From Kuschelorhynchus macadamiae (lineage: Eukaryota; Arthropoda; Insecta; Coleoptera; Curculionidae): a stretch of 64,000 nucleotides of DNA. The stretch spans positions 744,001 through 808,000 of the forward strand of contig JAUTXW010002103.1 in assembly GCA_030620095.1 (NCBI GenBank), read 5' to 3'. Of this stretch, positions 57,606 to 64,000 are shown one piece after another. Made by a program: the position numbers and the translations under genes. Below the pieces are notes generated by a model. The model saw only the letters and a program-made list of their open reading frames with translations, had not been told where the DNA came from and did no database searches. Within the stretch, counting starts at the first letter, position 1. Every line of letters begins with the position of its first letter.

Positions 57606-57849
57606 TAGTAAGAAAAAATAACCTTTTCCATATAATGTGTTCTTTTTTATTCAAGTTTTCAAAGTGGAAGGTGGGAAAAAATGAAGGTTTGAGCTCTTAT
57701 AGTTTGTTTGAACCTTTGTACATATCCCAATCTGTTTGTATCAATTTGCCAATTATATCTGAGGTGTATAATTTAAATTAATTTATATGTACAAGGGCGA
57801 AAATAGGAAAACCATTATTAATAGCAGACTCAGCCATTTAATTGACTCG
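57606..57849. other. AT-rich junction, no gene seen
   Basis: Boundary between the repeat array and the LINE relic; nothing recognisable. Confidence 0.4.
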
Positions 57850-59070
57850 ATCGTTGCCATTTATTCCTACATAGCTGGGTGTCCATAAAAAGGAAATTTC
57901 TTTATTGTTTTTAAAGCCTATGGATCATAGATCAGTGATCTTTATGATTAGTGGGTGGTTAGACCAGAATTTTTGAATTGCTTAGAGAGTCAGTGATGAT
58001 TAGGAACTTTTTTGAAGAGAGGTGGTTTATAATACAATCTAAAGCTTTGTAGATGGCTATTAGCTCTGCAGATAGAATGGAAGATATGAGGTTTAGTTTT
58101 ATGGAGAGAGATTGATTTTCAGATATGTAGTATGCTCATCCTAAGCCTTGGGGAGACTTAAAACCATCAGTGTATACCAGCTGAAAGGAAGAATATGAAG
58201 TAGATAATAGATGATTGAAATGTGATATAATTTGTGAATGAGGGGCTATATTTTTGTTTTGATACAGTAAGTCTAGATTTATATTTGGGTTTGGAGCAAT
58301 CCATGGAGGAAATTGGTGAAAAATGGATGTTTCTGTGGCTGGAAGGACAATATTATTATTTGTTATTAGAAGACTAAGTCTATGTTAGTGCCATAGGTTT
58401 AGTTTGGATTTATACAATACTGTGGAGGAAAAATAAATTTGTCATGATCAATTAAAAAAGGATGGGATTTAATCAAATATCCATAATTTAGAAGGGATTT
58501 TAGTCGAATAAATGATAATGCTGGTGAGCTTGTGATACTTTGGATACTACTAATAGGTGAAGTGGGGAAGATTCCCTCTGCTAGTCTAATTGCTTTATTT
58601 TGGATTGGTTCAAGAATTTTTTTATAAGATGGTCTAGCAGAATCATATATAAAGTCACCATAACTAAGTTTGGGAAATAGGATGGTTTTATATATTTTCA
58701 TTAAAATGTTGTAGTCAGAGCCCCAAAAAAAAATGGGAGAGACTTTTGAGATTATCATGCTACACTTTCTTATCCTACAAAAATGTACAAGTGAAGATTT
58801 TAATGGTGCAAAAGAATATCCTATAATGGAGGACCATGTGTTTAGGTTATTTAAGCATATTTGTAATCGTCTTTCACTAGTGCGGGGGAATGGGAGGAGT
58901 GATAAATTAGTAGATCGTCTGCAAAAAGTCTATAGGAGATTTGAGGAGGGATATATTTAACTATCGAGTTCATAGATAAGAGGAAAAGGGCAGTAAATGG
59001 TAATATTTTAGTAAAAATCCAATCCATACTGTCAATGTAGAGTAAAAGATGGTGGCCTAGTAACAAAATG
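57850..59070 (-). pseudogene. LINE relic with RT tail and RNase H domain
   Basis: Reading down the minus strand: PFTALFLLSMNSIVKYIP, SYRLFADDLLIYHSS (FADD catalytic box of RT), SFAPLKSSL-like, KIYKTILFPKLSYGDFIYDS and PIQNKAIRLAEGIFPTSPIS (RT thumb and tail, open frame 58758-58399), PPWIAPNPNINLDLL, then an RNase H domain: QLVYTDGFKSPQGLG (first D), SAELIAIYKAL (E), IITDSLSNSKIL (second D), and a final WTPSYVGINGND-like block in another frame near 57870. RNase H after RT points to the I/R1-like group. Several stops and frameshifts. It separates two parts of the satellite-like repeat and probably inserted into it. Confidence 0.85.
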
Positions 59071-59455
59071 AAAGGTTAAAAAATTATTACATTAAAAAAA
59101 AATCATTATCCAATCTATATAATATCATATGTGGAGTCCAATAAAAATGTTTGAAAAGACAGTATATGTGTTCCTAGATAACTATCTACTGAACTAAATT
59201 GGTTCACACTTCACTATTCCTAATAAAAGGAAATATTCATAACGAGAGAAGTTCCGCGTAAAGGAATTTTACCAATTTTTTATAATATAAGAGAGCTCTT
59301 TTCAACTTTAAGTTGATATATACAATAAAAAGACCTCTCTTACTTCTTCCATTTTTTTAAATTTCTTGACATAATGCGAGGGAAGTATATTGTTTGTAAG
59401 CATGAAAAAATCACCCTCCAAGGTTTTTACATATCTTTACGTTTTTGCAGTGTAT
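58985..59455 (+). repeat. 520-bp satellite-like repeat, remnants
   Basis: GGTAATATTTTAGTAAAAAT and GATGGTGGCCTAG (58998-59060), then GCGAGGGAAGTAT and GAAAAAATCACCCTCCAAGG near 59370-59425, in plus orientation. They continue the array at 56388-57605 beyond the LINE. Confidence 0.65.
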
Positions 59456-61439
59456 ACATTGCAAATTTCATTGAAAATTTCAAAAAACATGTTGGGGTTT
59501 TTTAATCAATTAAGTTATTGCTCTAATTTTATTCTATCTTAACAACTATATTAATTTTTATAATTTTTTAACATGTAATTTGGTTTTTTTATATTTTCAA
59601 AATATGTGAATTTGTGTGTTTCTGATCCATAATCAAATGTTTAATCAACTTAAATAAGGAAATTACAAATTGTAAATTGACGTTACTTTTAACTATTTGC
59701 TATACCGATGACAATAAAAGATATTAGGTAACATTATTAATTGCTCTTTCCAATTTGATAGCGCCAGATTTCTCAATGATTATGTTTTACCACTAAAAAA
59801 CTCTGTTTTCTTCGTTCTCTTTTATGGCAATTTTCAATAAAATAAATTTTTAATGAGCTACAGCAAAAAAACTTAAAAAGTATTTTTTTTTTAAAGTGGC
59901 GATAAATCTAATTTTCTTACACTTTTTTTGAAGATATCAATCTATCAGAATATTTTCTGTACTCTATTCTCGTTCAGAATCTTTTTTGTTTTTGTCGAAA
60001 ACCTGAACCATTTGGCCACCACAGGGCATTCAATGAGCCCTTGTTTATGACGAAAATATGAGGTTTAAAAATTTGAATAAAAAAATACTTCTCAAACTTT
60101 GACTGTGCACAGTTTCATTAGGGTTCATGAAACTACAAAAAGGAAAGTTTCCTAAAAGTTTCAAATCGACATTTCAATTTTTGCAACAATTATTGTGCGG
60201 AAATTTGTCATTTACATTTTTCACGGAAATTTTGATAGAAAATCTCATTTTTCATTAGCAGAGGGATAATCTCAATAATTTGTCTGAGTCACGAAGTTTC
60301 ATATAAAACCAAATGCCATCGATTATCCATCCGCAATCATGCCTTCGTTTTCGTTACTTAAAAAATGTAGAAGAATTTAGAATGTAAATCAAAGTTTTTT
60401 TTTTTGTAAAGATATTCTAAACTATACAAAATGAAAATGACAAATTTCCGCAGACACATTTTAACATTTTCGTGCTTGGGAAAGAGTTTGGGATGAGATG
60501 CAATGCAAAGTTTTCATGTAACTGATTTCAGGTATACTAAACTGTGCAGAACGGAAATGCAGCAAAATTCTTATTTTCCGTTATTTAGAAAAGCTCCTAG
60601 AATATGTAAAACTAGATACTTTCCTTATAACCAATTTCAGGTAAACGAAACTTGAGCCCAGGAAATTCTAAAAAACTCAAAAAAAAAAAACATCTCATTT
60701 TTCGTTAGCAGAGGGAAAACCAAAAATGATACGAAGATCCATTTACTACCGTTAGGGAGCCCCAAGTGTGCTCTAAAAATTTCAAAAAACAATTTCAAAA
60801 GTTTATCTGAAAGCATTTTTGAGATATGGCGACCGAAAGTTAAAATGTATCAAAATTATGCTGAGGAACAAACATTTTGAAGGATGGCACTCGCAATATA
60901 ACACTCGAAGGTCTGTAAGTTTTGACTTTACCACTGTGTTTTGTACCAAAACAAAGAAGACAAAGAGAAAATTTTAGAAAGTTTTACTTCTAAACTAATT
61001 AACATATATTTTGTCTAATCCAATGGAAGTTTTAGAAAGTTACATTTCAAAAATTCATTGAAAATTTTTGATTTTTCATGTTTTGGACCTCAATAACCCC
61101 TCGGAAGAGTCATTTCAAGTCAGTTCAGTTATTTTTTTTATTCCAGCAATATTTATAAAACTTCATACCATCAGTAGGTTTTAAACAGAAGCTTAAAAAA
61201 TTATTTGTATGCCTGATACTATACAATAAACTGTGAAAATCAAAGTGGAGGAGCAAGAATATTGCAAAAAACTCAACAAACTACAAGTAAAGCAGAATAT
61301 CCTTATGAAGATGTTAACCGATAAAAAAATAGAGAAAATTAGAAAAAGAGGGTAAAGAGTATAAAAGACACAAGAAAAACATGTCTTCAAGACTTAGAAC
61401 CTAAAATACTAAAAGAAAAACATGTAAAAGAAGTCAAAT
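59456..61439. other. AT-rich stretch with weak internal repeats
   Basis: No gene seen. ATCTCATTTTTC(A/G)TTAGCAG recurs at about 60242 and 60690, each followed by AGGG. GCGGAAATTTGTCATTT near 60198 pairs inversely with AAATGACAAATTTCCGC near 60436. Possibly one old element; not assigned. Confidence 0.4.
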
Positions 61440-62090
61440 AACAAAAAGAAAAACAGGAAAGCAGGATCGGCTTGAGAAAATTCTAAATGATCAAAAAACC
61501 AAAAGATAAAAAGGAAATCAAGAAACCAAGAGACAAAAGAATAACTGCAGGAGGCCCAAAGTCAAAAAGAGGAAGAAGAAAGAAGGAATGAACAAGAACG
61601 GCTTAAAAAGGTCTAACTCAGCAAATAAAAATGAACAAGAACTATATCAAATGCAGCACTAGGTTCAGAATGCCATTGAAAAAGAACAATATGAACAATA
61701 TAACATCAAGGAAAAAATAAACAATGTGAGAGGGAAGATGTAGATAGATAAAGTGAGAAATAATCTTGAAATAGAAGTAAAACAAGTTCAGGTGGAGGTA
61801 AAACTAGTTCAAGTGGAACTTACAGAGGTTTGTGACAAAATGAAAACAAAGTTCAACATCTTCAAAAAGCATTAAGGAAACTGAAAAAGCGAATTTTTGC
61901 TGTCCAAATAGAAGTTTCAAGTTCAAGTCCTGGGATCATATATATGAGTCAATTTGAGGCCACAGCAACAACTAATGATTTGCCTGAGTAAAAGAAACAT
62001 TTTTCTAATAGTCTAGTTAAGAGGACTGGCATTTGATTAATTACAAAGCATTCTAGCAAGACATCAATTATCATCATCAGGTGCTTTCAC
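61440..62090 (+). pseudogene. Ty3/gypsy-type gag relic
   Basis: A Lys/Glu/Gln-rich region encodes coiled-coil-like text (EQYEQYNIKEKINNVRGKM, RNNLEIEVKQVQVEVKLVQV) followed by a block reading MSQFEATATTNDLPE (about 61944-61990) that fits the SWDxYxxQFE start of gypsy-type capsid domains. Further on, frames give LITKHSSKTS. Stops are frequent. No protease, RT, integrase or LTR was found nearby, so this is an isolated fragment. The assignment rests on overall composition plus the capsid-like block. Confidence 0.5.
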
Positions 62091-63281
62091 CTAGGTGCAT
62101 TCATTCCATATTACAAATTCCTAATGTTAAGTAAAAAATTATATATTTGTAAACTCTTGGATTACATATGTAGCTAAATAAATAAATAAATCAACTATCA
62201 GCACCTTGTTTTTTCATTACAGCTTTGACTTTAAGATCAGTACCGTCAAGATATATACAAGATCCAGCATAAAACTAAAACACAGAAGCCTAACAAATAG
62301 TACAGAGGAAGTCAACTTACTTCTTCCTTTGGAAAAGAATAATTTTCACACTACAATATACAGTAACATAACTTAATATGATTATCCTCGAGAATTTTGT
62401 TTACCACAATTGATATAAATATAATAAATAGACTTACTATTTTATTCCCTAGGAAAAAATATTTTTTCTTAAACAAAAAATCTAGTAGTCTTTTGGCCGG
62501 TTGTAGAAAGCTCAATTAAAGTTTAGAATGTTTAACAGAATGTCAAATTTGATAGCGAGTTCCTAGATTTCTGCAAGCAGCTTGTCAAATCTGAAAGCTC
62601 AGTTAAATATTCTAAACAGCAATTAAGTTTTATGCAACTGAGGGTTTGACTAGAAAATTATGTGGGTAAAATATATTACTTGCAAATATTAAAGGTGCCA
62701 ATGGGTCGAATAAACCAGCAAATATATTGCATGCAATAACACATTAAGGGATGTCTAATTATTTTTATTGTTTTACTGCCCAATCTGTTCAGATGTTGCA
62801 GCCCAAGATCTGTGCGATGAACTTATATTAGTCTTATATTTTCAAAAATATCAACTTCATCAAAAAGAAATCAAAATCTAAAAAATTTTACCCAATAATC
62901 TTTTATTTTCTAATAAATTTTATTGCTGGATAAGAATTGCATTAACAGCAAATTCTTAAATTTTTATTTGCTTTGCTAAAAAAGTCATTACTATGTTTTA
63001 CCTTTCCATGGGAGCATTATTTGGATTAATAACTATTAATGTCATCAGGGTTGGGTAATTATGCATAAAACACTATTTTCTATGTTACATGAAGAATATG
63101 TATAAACCAAGGTAATATATGTAGAAAACTGATAGCACATCCTGCCAAAAATATTTTTCAACCCCTGTATAAAAGTTCAAAATATTGAAAACCAACCTGA
63201 AGAAAATTATTTGAAAGTTGAACATTGTTTGATTAAAAAGTTGAATGAAATAATAAACCAATAAAAGATTAAAACAGTTAT
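62091..63281. other. AT-rich stretch, no gene seen
   Basis: A short (AAAT)n run lies near 62174-62192. GAGTTCCTAGATTTCTGCAAG and TTAGAATGTTTAACAGAATG near 62520-62640 resemble in reverse complement the LINE text near 13140-13220 and may be a small LINE fragment. Confidence 0.4.
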
Positions 63282-63570
63282 TTGCTTTTGCAAGAGGTTC
63301 TGAATTCATTAGGTAACTGGTGTAATGAAAATAAGTTAAACTTAAACACTGAAGAGTGTGGAGTTAAGCAGTGTCAATCAAATCTGATATTTATAAACAA
63401 TCATTTGAAATTTGAGAAACATTATAAGCATGTCAGAAATAGAGTGTTAAAGTTCTTGGGATCCAAAATTTGACTATTTTTAAAGTTTAAAATCTTTAAA
63501 CCATTAAAAGATTACACACTACATGTTAGATCAAAACTTGATTTGGCTCTTTAATTTGGTTTTCAAAAAC
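63282..63570 (+). pseudogene. LINE reverse-transcriptase fragment
   Basis: The frame LLQEVLNSLGNWCNENKLNL NTEE matches the RT block downstream of YADD in Jockey/CR1-like LINEs (a WCNxNKLxLN signature). It continues with a diverged VLKFLGSKI and, in another frame, a LHVRSKLDLAL-like block. Both ends are truncated. Confidence 0.7.
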
Positions 63571-64000
63571 TACCAAGGTTGATATTTACAGAATGAATTT
63601 GAAATAGAAACACTAAACTTTAGGAGACAGATCCATGCAGTTTGTTTTACACTCAAATTTACTTAGGCACCCTACTCTATATTTGGTTCACTTAATTAAT
63701 TCGATTTGTCCATTCATATGAATGAATGAGCAAATCAATAAATGGATCCACACTATTTATTAATTTTTATATAATTAATTTGCATGGATTTCATGCATTT
63801 CAATGTAACAAAAAACACAAGTTTTGATGCGGACAAATGGTTCACTGAAGTCAAAGCCTACTTAGTTATTGGCCCAAAAGATGTATTGCCACGCAACGAG
63901 TTACATGGACAAATTAGACCCTCCATACTATGTGGGCAAATCAATGAATGAACGAATAGTGAGTAACGGGCTTAATAACTGCATCAATGACTCTTTCTTG
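63571..64000. other. AT-rich right edge, no gene seen
   Basis: Nothing recognisable. The sequence TTCATTCATATGAATGAATG near 63710 is a short palindrome. Confidence 0.4.

Noticed and set aside
1..64000. tRNA, rRNA or CRISPR features
   Set aside because: No cloverleaf with A/B-box pattern, rRNA-like stretch or regularly spaced repeat-spacer structure was seen on either strand.

Overview
The window is animal nuclear DNA, most probably from an insect. The only host gene seen is 14-3-3 epsilon, whose three recognisable exons lie on the minus strand with ordinary GT-AG introns. The rest is AT-rich, gene-poor and packed with decayed mobile elements: Tc1/mariner relatives with TACAGGGTG-type ends, hAT, Crypton, a Transib/RAG1-like relic, several non-LTR retrotransposons, a Ty3/gypsy gag relic and possible Penelope-like traces. 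A beetle would fit this repeat spectrum, but that is an inference. No tRNA, rRNA, CRISPR or bacterial operon was seen.

Layout. 1-3.5 kb: presumed 14-3-3 epsilon intron holding a palindromic mariner-type element. 3.5-17.8 kb: exons 4, 3 and 2 (minus strand); the 12.4 kb intron between exons 3 and 2 holds two mariner-type elements, a Transib/RAG1-like transposase relic and three LINE relics. 17.8-64 kb: exon 1 was not found, so this is either a first intron of more than 46 kb or intron plus upstream DNA. It holds Tc1, mariner and Crypton relics (18-29 kb), copies of a satellite-like repeat of about 520 bp (30-34 kb and 54-59 kb), a three-level nest (38-42 kb), an apparently intact mariner-type element with a spliced transposase gene (46-48 kb), and LINE and gypsy relics (54-64 kb).

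The nest is the clearest structure. A hAT element (37954-42323, 15-bp TIRs, perfect 8-bp target duplication) contains a perfectly palindromic 252-bp MITE, and that MITE was split at its exact central TA by a mariner-type element (38403-40135).

Two other mariner-type elements (526-2590 and 7300-9059) carry the transposase N-terminal helix-turn-helix coding region in both long inverted arms. In principle such an element could keep a usable gene after inversion of its middle. The only element whose transposase reads through without a visible defect is 45976-48225. Apart from 14-3-3 epsilon, the window shows the history of transposition into a long intron rather than a set of genes working together.
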